DNA of 64,000 bases from contig JANQIX010000001.1 of NCBI GenBank assembly GCA_028281925.1, forward strand, positions 113,576 through 177,575, in the 5' to 3' direction. Position 1 is the stretch's first letter; the number at the start of each line of letters is the position of its first letter. This stretch comes from Alphaproteobacteria bacterium. GTDB taxonomy: Bacteria > Pseudomonadota > Alphaproteobacteria > DSM-16000 > Inquilinaceae. Under the pieces are notes generated by a model, which was given only the letters and a program-made list of their open reading frames with translations, ran no database searches and was not told the DNA's origin. This document shows, piece by piece, positions 17,986 to 26,717 of the stretch. The position numbers were made by a program, and so were the translations under genes.

Positions 17986-19032
17986 ATGCCCTCTCCCTTC
18001 ATGATCGCCAACCGCCCTGTCGGCCCGGATCATCCGCCTCTGGTGATCGCGGAGATCGGCATCAACCACGAAGGCGACGAGTCCAAGGCGGAGCGCATGA
18101 TCGACGATGCGGCGGCGGCAGGCTGCGAATGCGTGAAGTTCCAGACCCATGTGGTCGAGGACGAGATGATCGAGAACGATGTCGTCCCCGGCAACGCGAC
18201 TGAGCCGATCTGGGACATGATGAAACGTTGTGCCCTCGGCCCCGATGCAGAGGCGCGGCTGAAGCGGCGGGCGGAGGACAAGGGAATGATCTTCCTGTCC
18301 ACGCCATTCTCCCGGGCCGCTGCGGATCGGCTGCTGGCACTCGGTGTACCCGCGTTCAAGATCGGATCCGGCGAGTGCAACAACTACCCGCTGATCCGCC
18401 ACATCGCGGCATTCGGTAAGCCGGTTATTCTGTCCACCGGCATGAATGACATCGACAGTATCCGCCCGGCGGTCGAGATCCTGCGTGCAGGCCGGGTGCC
18501 GTTCGCGCTGCTACACTGCACCAGCCTCTATCCGACGCCGTATGACAAAGTCCGGCTCGGGGCTATGCCGTCGCTGGCCGAAGCCTTCCCCGATGCGCTC
18601 GTGGGCCTGTCCGACCACAGTCCGACCATCTATCCCTGCTTGGGCGCCGTCGCGATGGGGGCGAGTATCGTCGAGCGTCACTTCACCAGCGACAAGACCT
18701 GGCCCGGGCCAGATATCCCGGTCTCGATGGATCCCGGCGAACTAGCGCAGCTGATCGAAGGGTCGCGCGCGATCCACGCAGCCGGCGGCGGCACCAAAAC
18801 GGTGCTGGCGGACGAACAGCCAACGATCGACTTCGCCTATGCCAGCGTCGTCGCCATCGCCGACATCGCACCGGGAGAAGCCTTGAGCGAACGCAACATC
18901 TGGGTGAAGCGCCCTGGCACGGGCGAGATCCGGGCGGCCGCCTATGACGCCCTACTGGGGCGCAGGGCGGCGGTGGCCATCGCCAACAACGCTCAGCTGC
19001 GCTGGTCGCAGATCATGCCGGCTGATGCATAA
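17986..19032 (+). CDS. neuB: N-acetylneuraminate/legionaminate synthase (NeuB family)
   Basis: A 348-residue synthase condensing phosphoenolpyruvate with a six-carbon sugar (ManNAc or a diacetamido hexose) to a nonulosonic acid. The TIM barrel shows VIAEIGINHEGDESKAERMI, VKFQTHVVEDEM, FLSTPFSR, FKIGSGE, HCTSLYPTP, GLSDHS and the metal/PEP-site ERHFTSDK; residues about 290-348 are a C-terminal SAF (antifreeze-like) domain with NIWVKRPGTGEIRAA. The ATG at 17986 is preferred to an upstream in-frame start inside the previous gene. Whether the product is sialic, legionaminic or another nonulosonic acid cannot be decided, since the dehydratase and aminotransferase of the legionaminate route are not in the window. 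Confidence 0.93.
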   Translation: MPSPFMIANRPVGPDHPPLVIAEIGINHEGDESKAERMIDDAAAAGCECVKFQTHVVEDEMIENDVVPGNATEPIWDMMKRCALGPDAEARLKRRAEDKGMIFLSTPFSRAAADRLLALGVPAFKIGSGECNNYPLIRHIAAFGKPVILSTGMNDIDSIRPAVEILRAGRVPFALLHCTSLYPTPYDKVRLGAMPSLAEAFPDALVGLSDHSPTIYPCLGAVAMGASIVERHFTSDKTWPGPDIPVSMDPGELAQLIEGSRAIHAAGGGTKTVLADEQPTIDFAYASVVAIADIAPGEALSERNIWVKRPGTGEIRAAAYDALLGRRAAVAIANNAQLRWSQIMPADA

Positions 19033-19056
19033 TCGTTACGTCGAGATGACCAGCGT

Positions 19057-20211
19057 ATGAAACGGATCCTGTTCCTGACCAGTACCCGCGCCGACTTCGG
19101 CAAGTTGCGCCCCTTGATCCACCAGGTCGATGCCCATCCGGATTTCGAGGCGGTGGTCTTCGTGACCGGCATGCACACGCTGGAACTCTACGGATATACG
19201 GTGCTGGAGGTCCGCAATGCGGGCTTCAAAAACCTGCATGTCTATATGAACCAGTTCCTGAACGAACCGATGGATCTGGTTCTGGCGAATACGATATCGG
19301 GCCTGTCTCGCTTCGTGCACGAAGACACGCCGGACCTGATCGTCGTGCACGGCGACCGGGTCGAGGCTCTGGCCGGGGCCGTGGTCGGCGCGCTGCGGAA
19401 CATCCTGGTGGCGCATGTCGAAGGCGGCGAGTTGTCAGGCACCGTCGACGACCTGATCCGACACGCGGTCAGCAAGCTTTCCCATCTGCATTGCGTCGCC
19501 AATGCGGAAGCCGCGACACGCCTGCGCCAGCTTGGTGAGGACGCCGACACCATCTTTGTCGTGGGGTCGCCGGACATTGACGTGATGCTGGCGGCCGATC
19601 AGTTGCCGGACCTCTCCCAGGTGCGCGCGCATTACCAGGTAACGGCGGCGGACTACGCCATCGTCCTGTTCCACCCGGTCACCACCGAGAAAGCCAGCAT
19701 GAGGAACCATGCGAACGCGCTGGTGGACGCCCTGTTGGGCAGCGATCAGGACTATGTCGTGGTCTATCCGAACAACGACGAGGGCACCAACCTGATTTTC
19801 GAAGCCTATCGGCGGTTGGAGGGTAACGCCCGGTTCCGCATCTTTCCGTCGATCAAATTCGAAAGCTTCCTGACGCTGATGAAGCACGCGCAGTTCATCA
19901 TCGGCAATTCCAGTGCGGGCATCCGCGAAGCGCCGATCTTCGGACTGCCGACCGTCAATATCGGCACACGGCAGACGGACCGTTTCCGATGGCCATCGAT
20001 CATCGATTGCCAACCCACGGCATCGGACATTCTTGCGGCCATCGGCAACGCGCGTGCGATGCAGCGGGCACCGGTCAGCCACCATTTCGGCAAGGGCGAT
20101 AGCGCAAGGCGGTTCATGGACATGCTGATGCGTCCGGAAACCTGGCGAACCAACCTACAGAAGGGTTTCGTAGACCTTGCCGAGCCACTGCGTGCCGTCC
20201 GGTCGGTTTGA
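19057..20211 (+). CDS. neuC: UDP-N-acetylglucosamine 2-epimerase, hydrolysing (NeuC/LegG family)
   Basis: A 384-residue GT-B-fold epimerase that inverts C2 and releases UDP, giving the free hexose used by the NeuB-type enzyme. The opening MKRILFLTSTRADFGKLRPL is diagnostic of the hydrolysing NeuC/LegG group, followed by VVHGDRVEALAGA, AHVEGGELSGTVDD and the UDP-binding IIGNSSAGIREAPIFGLPTV. It lies 24 bases after the NeuB gene, completing the UDP-sugar to nonulosonate step. If it acts on UDP-GlcNAc the product is ManNAc and then Neu5Ac; if on a UDP-diacetamido-trideoxyhexose, legionaminate. Confidence 0.93.
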   Translation: MKRILFLTSTRADFGKLRPLIHQVDAHPDFEAVVFVTGMHTLELYGYTVLEVRNAGFKNLHVYMNQFLNEPMDLVLANTISGLSRFVHEDTPDLIVVHGDRVEALAGAVVGALRNILVAHVEGGELSGTVDDLIRHAVSKLSHLHCVANAEAATRLRQLGEDADTIFVVGSPDIDVMLAADQLPDLSQVRAHYQVTAADYAIVLFHPVTTEKASMRNHANALVDALLGSDQDYVVVYPNNDEGTNLIFEAYRRLEGNARFRIFPSIKFESFLTLMKHAQFIIGNSSAGIREAPIFGLPTVNIGTRQTDRFRWPSIIDCQPTASDILAAIGNARAMQRAPVSHHFGKGDSARRFMDMLMRPETWRTNLQKGFVDLAEPLRAVRSV

Positions 20212-20244
20212 CGGACAGTTGTCGGCCCACGGCCCAATACCCCG

Positions 20245-21768
20245 TCAATTCTGAAGCTGCGCTATCACGATGGATCTGGGGGCCGCAATCGGTCGGGCAT
20301 AGTCGCACGGAAAGCTTGCGGCACGCGCGTCCATGTCCTGGCCGTGTGCTAGCACGCCGTTTCGCCTGAGGCACGGCATGAGACAGTCCTGGAGTCTGGA
20401 GACTTCGGCGAGATCGAATGCCTTGGCCGAAGAATCCCAGGCGATCCGGGCCGGATCCTGGCTGGCCTCCAAGGCAAGATGACGCAAATCGACCCGTCCC
20501 AGGCTGAATTTGTGCAAGAGGATCGCGGGTCCGAGAAGCGGGTTGGCCAATACATCTCGGGTCCGTTGTACAAGAGACCGCCGCGCTTGTACGGTGCCGC
20601 TCGCTGAGGGCATGACGATTTCGCTGTTCGAGGATTGTTGCTTCTTGGTCAACAGCGCAAGTTCCCGCAGTTGCGCCGCCACCCGTGCGCCCGCGTCGCC
20701 GTCGACCTCCCCGATCCATTCGTCGCAGACCGTCTTCAGTCCTTCATGGACGTGAGGGGGCAGCGGCACCGACGACGTGCTTGCCTCGCGCGCTCGCTCG
20801 CAAAGCGTCACGAGTGTAGGGCAGATGAGGCTGATGCGCGTCGGCAGTTCATCTTTGTCCAGCGGCGGAACCCAGCCCGGAGTCAAACTGAGCTTTCCCA
20901 ACAAACCGGCTTCAATCGCAGTCGTGGAGCTTCTCTGAATGAGGGCCGACGCCCGGGCAAGCCATCCGTCGACTGTTCCTCGCTGCGCAACAATCAAGTT
21001 CTCTCGCCTCGCAGCGAGCTGAACGTAGGGTTCGGGGTTCTCGAAAGGATGCGGGCGAATGACGAATGTCAGATCCCCTGCCGCGGCCGCCAAATCCGAG
21101 GCCAGCGCCTTCATCGCCTCGAACCGGGATCGGTCAAGTTCAAGATAGGCGAGCGCCCCCTCCCGGCTGTATCCATTCTCCACCAAGACCTCGACTTCCC
21201 GATCCACGGTCTGAAATCTTGGATTGGCCAACGGATGATTTGGCGCGATCAGGACAAACCGATCCGGATAGCTGATATGCGCGGTGCTGCGCAGCAGCGC
21301 GTCCCGCCAAATGGGAGCGTAGAAGTCCATCCGCGGATGTCCGGTGACCGAGATCTGGGATGGGCGGAACTTCTCGGAAGAAACGAGCCGTCCGGCCAGC
21401 GAGCCGCCCCAGCACAGAACTCTATCGATCTCAGAGCGGATCTCGGCGCTTCCCGAAAGGGCCCTCTCGTACTCCTCAAAACAGGTCCACACGGCACCTT
21501 CATTGTCCAGCACGCAAACGGCTGGATAGCGTTCAAGGCAGAAGCGAGAAAATGAATCGAGGGTCTTATACAAATTATTGAGGAGGATCAGATCGAGATC
21601 GAGAACACGACATTCAGCAGTTCGCAGGTTGAAGGGTATCAGGTAGACGGTTGCGCCCCGGGCCGCGAGCCGGCCGGCGAGAAACACCGATGAGGGAAGG
21701 TCGCGCTGGGGATTATCGACAACAATTCCGATGCGCCTCGCCTCTGGCGCCTCCCCCTCAGGCAGCAA
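20245..21768 (-). CDS. GT-B-like surface carbohydrate biosynthesis protein
   Basis: A 507-residue protein resembling the surface-carbohydrate-biosynthesis/CDP-glycerol-transferase-like group with a glycosyltransferase-B fold. Visible blocks are RRIGIVVDNPQRDLPSSVFL at the N-terminus, LCWGGSLAGRL, ISVTGHPRMDF, a central LIAPNHPLANPRF, FVIRPHPFENPEPYV (typical of the C-terminal nucleotide-binding lobe) and QRSSTTAIEAGLLGKLSLTP. Donor and acceptor are unknown. It is the last of three genes on the minus strand (methyltransferase, radical SAM, this one) separated by only three to four bases. The C-terminal 120 residues look variable. Confidence 0.65.
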   Translation of the reverse strand: MLPEGEAPEARRIGIVVDNPQRDLPSSVFLAGRLAARGATVYLIPFNLRTAECRVLDLDLILLNNLYKTLDSFSRFCLERYPAVCVLDNEGAVWTCFEEYERALSGSAEIRSEIDRVLCWGGSLAGRLVSSEKFRPSQISVTGHPRMDFYAPIWRDALLRSTAHISYPDRFVLIAPNHPLANPRFQTVDREVEVLVENGYSREGALAYLELDRSRFEAMKALASDLAAAAGDLTFVIRPHPFENPEPYVQLAARRENLIVAQRGTVDGWLARASALIQRSSTTAIEAGLLGKLSLTPGWVPPLDKDELPTRISLICPTLVTLCERAREASTSSVPLPPHVHEGLKTVCDEWIGEVDGDAGARVAAQLRELALLTKKQQSSNSEIVMPSASGTVQARRSLVQRTRDVLANPLLGPAILLHKFSLGRVDLRHLALEASQDPARIAWDSSAKAFDLAEVSRLQDCLMPCLRRNGVLAHGQDMDARAASFPCDYARPIAAPRSIVIAQLQN

Positions 21769-21772
21769 CTTG

Positions 21773-22783
21773 CTAGTCCCCTCGCCCGATCAGCTCCCGG
21801 ATCCGGTCCGCATGTTCGGTGACATCGACAACCGTCCTGCTGTCGCAATGCTGACAGGCTGTGAGAGATTCAAGGTTCCCAGAGAGGTGGGCTAAGCGGA
21901 TATCTTTCAACGCTCGACTTTCCACAATGTCGTCAAACGATTGGCCATCGCCGATTTTTCCAATGACCAAATTATATGTGATGTCGAGGCAGCAGGCGGA
22001 CACAACGCCATCGTAGTTTATCGCGATTTGGTAAAATGGCATCTCACAAGGCTTATTTATCTTTGGGATTTCACGTTCTTTTCCGTCGCTATACCAGGAA
22101 AATTCATTGCAGATATGAACGTGAACTTTGTCGGAATCCTCGGCGACGGTTCGGAATCTCTCGATAACGCTGTTCGAATCCTCATGCTCCAATCCATGAA
22201 ATCCGCGTGGCTCCACACATTTGATATTGAATTGTACGGGTGAATTGTGCGCCGCTATGTGCGCAACCGCATCATCCACATTGGCCAGAAGATCAGGTAA
22301 ACGATCAGACTTCTTAATGTCCTTGTACCGATCCAGCGAAAGCGTATCGACGCTCACGGTGAATTCATCGATACCAGCTTCGACAAGAGCCTTGAATTTC
22401 GTGAGCGTCAGCAGTTCTCCGTTCGTCGTCAGCCGCAAGCGGCTTAGTGGCAATCCGCTCTTGGCAATAGCGACCATTTCCGGCAAACGCTTGTTGACAA
22501 GCGATTCTCCATGAAGAAAGAAATTAACTTGATCAATCGAATAATTTGAACGACTCACTTCAGAAATTATATTCGTGAACGTATCTAGTTTCATGATCCC
22601 CTTCTGTTTCAAAAACGCAACATCTTCTCTATATTGAAAGTCGCAGAAATTACACTTCAGATTACAAGCAGATGCAGGTTCAATGAATAGGGAAATGACA
22701 CGCTTTTCTCGAAGCGCCGTGAGTATATTTTGGATTCGGTAGTCGATATTGTCTTCGTTGCTGCCGTGATCTTTACGGATCAT
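21773..22783 (-). CDS. radical SAM/SPASM domain protein
   Basis: A 336-residue radical S-adenosylmethionine enzyme. CNLKCNFC at about residue 39 is the CxxxCxxC motif for the 4Fe-4S cluster, and the C-terminal cysteines (CEMPFYQIAINYDG, ACCLD, CQHCDSRTVVD) form a SPASM-type auxiliary cluster region. Such enzymes in glycan loci carry out unusual sugar chemistry, but SPASM proteins also modify peptides, so the substrate is open. It sits between a methyltransferase and a GT-B-like gene with gaps of three and four bases, which means one operon. Its codons are noticeably more AT-rich than its neighbours', suggesting separate acquisition. Confidence 0.85.
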   Translation of the reverse strand: MIRKDHGSNEDNIDYRIQNILTALREKRVISLFIEPASACNLKCNFCDFQYREDVAFLKQKGIMKLDTFTNIISEVSRSNYSIDQVNFFLHGESLVNKRLPEMVAIAKSGLPLSRLRLTTNGELLTLTKFKALVEAGIDEFTVSVDTLSLDRYKDIKKSDRLPDLLANVDDAVAHIAAHNSPVQFNIKCVEPRGFHGLEHEDSNSVIERFRTVAEDSDKVHVHICNEFSWYSDGKEREIPKINKPCEMPFYQIAINYDGVVSACCLDITYNLVIGKIGDGQSFDDIVESRALKDIRLAHLSGNLESLTACQHCDSRTVVDVTEHADRIRELIGRGD

Positions 22784-22786
22784 GGG

Positions 22787-23773
22787 TCAGCGCTCCTTCG
22801 ACCCAACGAAGTGAAATTGCTCAGGAACGAACGCCTTTTCCCGGCAAAGATAGCTATCCACCAGCGCCAGCCATCTTGCCACTTCTGCCTCCCTCTCGGG
22901 CGATGACAGCCGTAGTCCACCGATAACGCGATCAAAAAAGCAGAAATCGAACTCGCATTCCAGCTCTCGAAACTCCGACGACAACACCGGATACATTTGG
23001 TCATAGCCGGCTTCATTGTCGTGCGGTGACTGTACATTCTGGCCGCTGTCGTCAACGTATGCGAATTCGTTGCGGATCGAAGTCAGAAGATCCGCCAACT
23101 GACCTTCGTTGGCCGGCAGCGACTCCATCGGCGGAGAGAACGCGCCGGCTGCGGCCAACGACCCACGGATCAGATGGATGATGGCGGCCTCACCGCGGCT
23201 CAGCGGAAATCGCGTCGGCTCGCTGGCGAAGAAGAGACCCGAAGGCCTCAATATGGCTTTGACCTGCTTCAGCGTCTCGGCCGTATCGGGGAAATGGTGA
23301 AGCGCGCAAGAAAAGAAAACGACATCAAAGGGCTGCTCGAACGTCGTGTTCATGAAATCGCCGCAGCGATAGACGGGCGCACGCACCGGATAGCTGCGAT
23401 AGTGCTCCGCCGTTTCGCGAGCGACGCGAATGCATGCGCTGGACAGATCGATGCCTGTCGCCTGGTATCCTCGGCGCGCCAACTCCAGCGTCATGTGGCC
23501 GGGGCCACAGGCGATCTCCAGCACGCTGACATCGCGCGGCGGTCGGCCGACATGGGCATCGATCGCACGCTGCAACTGCGAAAGTATCTTCCCAAACAGA
23601 AGCGTCGCATAGGCGCCGTCGCGCCAGACGTTGGAGTGGAACCACTCATTGCGTCCGCATCGATCAAGATCGGGGACGTGACCATGGGCGACACGCTCTT
23701 CGATCTGCCTGTCGAACGCCTCGGCCTCTTCGCGGAGGCTTGGTGAGTAGCGATCGTAAGGACGCGTGGCCAT
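22787..23773 (-). CDS. class I SAM-dependent methyltransferase
   Basis: A 328-residue methyltransferase starting at the ATG at 23773 (MATRPYDRYSPSLREEAEAF); a longer open frame to 24133 adds 120 residues that look like the divergent intergenic region and is rejected. The SAM-binding motif I is VLEIACGPGHMTLELARRG, with motif II around FFSCALHHFPDTAETL and motif III LRPSGLFFASEPTRFP. It heads the three-gene minus-strand operon with a radical SAM and a GT-B-like protein, so it probably methylates a sugar or a lipid-linked intermediate. Confidence 0.82.
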   Translation of the reverse strand: MATRPYDRYSPSLREEAEAFDRQIEERVAHGHVPDLDRCGRNEWFHSNVWRDGAYATLLFGKILSQLQRAIDAHVGRPPRDVSVLEIACGPGHMTLELARRGYQATGIDLSSACIRVARETAEHYRSYPVRAPVYRCGDFMNTTFEQPFDVVFFSCALHHFPDTAETLKQVKAILRPSGLFFASEPTRFPLSRGEAAIIHLIRGSLAAAGAFSPPMESLPANEGQLADLLTSIRNEFAYVDDSGQNVQSPHDNEAGYDQMYPVLSSEFRELECEFDFCFFDRVIGGLRLSSPEREAEVARWLALVDSYLCREKAFVPEQFHFVGSKER

Positions 23774-24076
23774 GATTCGCGCAGTGGCTCGACTTTGGCG
23801 GGTGACTGAGATCGTCCGTGGACTATCAGCAAGAAGAGCCGATGCCAAGTCCGCTTGCGGCCGCATTTCCACTGTGGGTGCTCTGCTACCGGGGTATCGA
23901 ACAGAAAGAACCACCGGCCCCCGGCTCAAATGGGCATTTCTGGGGCCCATGAGAGCTGGCGTCGATCGGAAGCGCACCTCCGGCGGGCCCGAGCGACGCC
24001 AGCGGCCTAGGCGTTGCAGGCTGTCTGCTGTATCTATTGCGGCAATGACGGTGCACAGCAGGTCGATTGAGAAGAC
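23774..24076. promoter_or_regulatory. divergent intergenic region, no gene seen
   Basis: About 300 bases between the start of the methyltransferase operon (leftward) and the PhyH-type gene (rightward). Both promoters must lie here. The stretch is GC-rich and carries frames with no homology, and no clear -10/-35 pair or palindrome could be picked out. Confidence 0.4.
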
Positions 24077-24943
24077 ATGATGAATATCGGCGCGAGACAG
24101 TCGATATCGGTCGTTAGCGAGCAGCCTCAACAAGCGGGCCCGCTATCGCCGGAAGAAATCTCTTTCTTTGCTAACAACGGATACCTCGTACGCCGCGATT
24201 TGATTGATCGCGATCTGATTCAGAATGTAGTCGCCTCGGCACGTCACCTGTTCGTTCGGTTCGGGGGCGACCACTTCGCACGGATTGATGAGCGGGGATT
24301 CTTTGAGAATCCTTTGGCGCATCAAGAGATGCTGAACCTCCGCAACGCCAATCCCAAGATGTTCGGTGTCATCTATGACGTCATGCAGTCCATGGCTTCG
24401 ATGCACCGCCTCACGACGCAGGACGAGCTGCTGTCGGCTTGCGGCCAGCTTCTGACCGTCAACCGGGACCAGATGACGGTTGGCAACTTCCTCTGCCGGA
24501 TGGATCCGCCCCATGACACCCGCAACAATCTCGACTGGCATCAGGACGTGATCTTTGACGGTGAGGTGGCCGACGAAGAGGGCTGCGACGGGCTGACCGC
24601 CTGGATCCCGCTGATGCATGTTCACCCCGGCAACGGAAGCGTGATGCTCTGCCCAGCAAGCCAGCAAATTGGCCGCATCAAGGACTACGTTCGCTACAAG
24701 AGAGATGCCGATCACGGTTCGGAGACACACCGGATCTCCGACGATATCGTGAATGCCTACGAGCATGTGGCACCGGATGTGGTATGCGGCGATGTGGTCT
24801 TTCTCGGCCTCAACCTGATCCATCGCAGCGGCATCAACGCAAGCAGCCGCATCCGGTTCACGGCACAAGGCCGGTACTACAACATCCTGTCCCCGCACTT
24901 CGTGCCAGGCAAACTGTACTACGTACCGGTAATGGGGACGTAA
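24077..24943 (+). CDS. phytanoyl-CoA dioxygenase (PhyH) family Fe(II)/2-oxoglutarate oxygenase
   Basis: A 288-residue non-haem iron, 2-oxoglutarate-dependent oxygenase. The iron-binding facial triad is visible as WHQD (H-x-D at about residue 155) and the distal His in LIHRSGINASSRIRF at about 250, whose Arg would hold 2-oxoglutarate. EEISFFANNGYLVRRDLIDR at the N-terminus and a GNGSVMLCPAS segment are typical of PhyH proteins. In polysaccharide clusters these enzymes hydroxylate sugars or small precursors, so a role in nonulosonate or side-chain tailoring is inferred. It opens the plus-strand group running to the CMP-sugar synthetase at 28228. Confidence 0.85.
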   Translation: MMNIGARQSISVVSEQPQQAGPLSPEEISFFANNGYLVRRDLIDRDLIQNVVASARHLFVRFGGDHFARIDERGFFENPLAHQEMLNLRNANPKMFGVIYDVMQSMASMHRLTTQDELLSACGQLLTVNRDQMTVGNFLCRMDPPHDTRNNLDWHQDVIFDGEVADEEGCDGLTAWIPLMHVHPGNGSVMLCPASQQIGRIKDYVRYKRDADHGSETHRISDDIVNAYEHVAPDVVCGDVVFLGLNLIHRSGINASSRIRFTAQGRYYNILSPHFVPGKLYYVPVMGT

Positions 24944-25024
24944 GACGCCAGCAGGACGGGAAACGGCTCTTCACGCAGGGGCACAGCTGGATGCAGCCCT
25001 TGCTCAAGGAATGTTCAAGCAACC

Positions 25025-25276
25025 ATGATCACCGGAAGTCAGATCAGAATGGCCCGCGTAGGCTTGGGTTGGAAGGTCGTGACGCTGGCGGAGCGTGCCG
25101 ACATCCCCTGGGCGCGGCTGCAGCACATCGAACGCGAAGATGGCGTTCCCTCGGCCCGGCCGGAGATTATGGAGAAGATCCAGACGACCTTGGAAGCCGA
25201 AGGGATCATGTTCCTCGACCCCGCCGATGGCATGGGGCCGGGCGTGCGCCTTGCCAAGATGGCGGATGACGGCTGA
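25025..25276 (+). CDS. small XRE-family helix-turn-helix protein
   Basis: An 83-residue DNA-binding protein. ITGSQIRMARVGLGWKVVTL and ADIPWARLQHIEREDGVPSA match the two helices of a Cro/CI-type HTH in the group of short XRE regulators; the usual Gln in the first helix is replaced by Lys-Val. It has no other domain. It lies inside the glycan operon, 81 bases after the PhyH gene and three bases before a methyltransferase gene, so it may regulate the cluster. The DNA target is unknown. Confidence 0.8.
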   Translation: MITGSQIRMARVGLGWKVVTLAERADIPWARLQHIEREDGVPSARPEIMEKIQTTLEAEGIMFLDPADGMGPGVRLAKMADDG

Positions 25277-25279
25277 CCC

Positions 25280-25942
25280 ATGCAGCGTCCGGATCAACAG
25301 CGCAGCTTCGAGTATGAGAACGGGTACTTCTTGACGGCCCCGGTCGGCCGCATCAGCAAATTCGTCACCCATCTCGATCTCTACCGGCGCATTCTGGACC
25401 GGCCCGGCGAAGTGGTCGAATGCGGTGTCTTCCGCGCCAACTCGCTGATGCGCTTGATTAAATTCAGAGCGCTGCTGGAGAACACGAGCAGCCGCCGGAT
25501 CATAGGCTTCGATACCTTCGGCGACTTCCCCGAAGCCGGGCTGGACGCCGACAAAGCACAACGCGACGCCTTCGTCGCCGAGACCGGCGGCGGCCATAGC
25601 CTGCCGCTGGAGGACCTGCAGGCCATGCTCCACGAGGCTGGCCTCGACGGCAATGTCGAGCTGGTTAAGGGCGACATCACGAAGACGGCGCCAGCCTATG
25701 TGGCGCAGCGGCCGCAGACGCGCATCGCCCTCTTGCATGTCGATGTCGACCTCTACGCCCCGACGCTCGCCAGCCTCGAAGCCTTCTATCCGCATGTGGT
25801 CCGCGGCGGCGTGGTCATCCTCGACGACTACGGGGCCTTTCCCGGCGCCAACAAGGCGATCGAGGACTATTTCGGCAGTAATGGACCGCAGATCCGCAAG
25901 TTCCCCTATTCGCACGCGATCGCATACCTGACGAAGGACTAG
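25280..25942 (+). CDS. TylF/MycF-type O-methyltransferase
   Basis: A 220-residue class I SAM-dependent methyltransferase of the TylF/MycF family, whose characterised members methylate sugar hydroxyls in macrolides and glycans in a metal-dependent way. Motifs: EVVECGVFRANSLMRLI (SAM binding), RRIIGFDTFGDFPEAG, then the metal-site region LLHVDVDLYAPTLASLEAFY and ILDDYGAFPGANKAIEDYF. It is packed against the HTH gene and followed after eight bases by a second TylF-like gene. Probable role: O-methylation of a glycan residue. Confidence 0.87.
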   Translation: MQRPDQQRSFEYENGYFLTAPVGRISKFVTHLDLYRRILDRPGEVVECGVFRANSLMRLIKFRALLENTSSRRIIGFDTFGDFPEAGLDADKAQRDAFVAETGGGHSLPLEDLQAMLHEAGLDGNVELVKGDITKTAPAYVAQRPQTRIALLHVDVDLYAPTLASLEAFYPHVVRGGVVILDDYGAFPGANKAIEDYFGSNGPQIRKFPYSHAIAYLTKD

Positions 25943-25950
25943 CGCCGACA

Positions 25951-26673
25951 ATGCTCAAGGCTGCCATTCTTCGCGGCATCGGCGCGCTGGGCTATGAGTT
26001 GCACCCGAAGGGCAGTGCCAAGGCGGTGCAAGCCCTCCAGGCTGCACAGAAACAGATCACCATGGAATTCGACTCCGTCAATGCCGCGCGTTTTCTCTAC
26101 CTGCATGGCCTGTTCACGAAGACGATGGACGTGGAAGGTGACATCGTCGAATGCGGCGTCGGCAACGGCCGCTCGTTCGTCATGCTGGCGGCCCTGCTCC
26201 GGCATCTCGGCGGCGAACGCAGTCTGTGGGGGTTCGACTCGTTCGAGGGATTTCCCGAACCTGATGCGGTCGATCAAGGCGGAATCCGGTCCAGGCCGGT
26301 TGCGAAGGGAGACTACACGGTCCCGCTGAAAGCCGTGCAGGACCTGCTGTCACGGTCGCTGGACGACGCCTTCCTTCGTAGCAAGGTCGTCCTCATGAAA
26401 GGATTCTTCGAAGAGACGCTGACCAAGTCCGAAGTTCGAAAGATATCCCTCTTGAACCTTGATGTAGATCTGCATGATTCCTACGAATTCTGCCTCAAGG
26501 AATTGTATCCAAAAGTGACAAGGGGCGGCATTATTACATTTGATGAGTTTCTGCGCGAATCCATCTACTTCCCGGGAGCCTGCAAGGCGATCAAGGATTT
26601 TTTTGAGGACAAGAACACGACGTTCGAGAAGGATCGATTCTACGGGAAATACTACGTGGTGAAGACGGAATAG
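25951..26673 (+). CDS. TylF/MycF-type O-methyltransferase, second copy
   Basis: A 240-residue relative of the preceding gene, clearly divergent. GDIVECGVGNGRSFVMLAAL is the SAM motif, LWGFDSFEGFPEPDAVDQGG the family block, and LLNLDVDLHDSYEFCLKELY and IITFDEFLRESIYFPGACKA contain the metal-binding aspartates. An N-terminal extension of about 40 residues is absent from the first copy. The last 250 bases are more AT-rich than the start. Tandem genes suggest two distinct methylation positions or substrates. Confidence 0.85.
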   Translation: MLKAAILRGIGALGYELHPKGSAKAVQALQAAQKQITMEFDSVNAARFLYLHGLFTKTMDVEGDIVECGVGNGRSFVMLAALLRHLGGERSLWGFDSFEGFPEPDAVDQGGIRSRPVAKGDYTVPLKAVQDLLSRSLDDAFLRSKVVLMKGFFEETLTKSEVRKISLLNLDVDLHDSYEFCLKELYPKVTRGGIITFDEFLRESIYFPGACKAIKDFFEDKNTTFEKDRFYGKYYVVKTE

Positions 26674-26717
26674 ACGAACCCTTGGCCGTCGGGACTTATC
26701 CGTGCCCGGGTCGGCGC

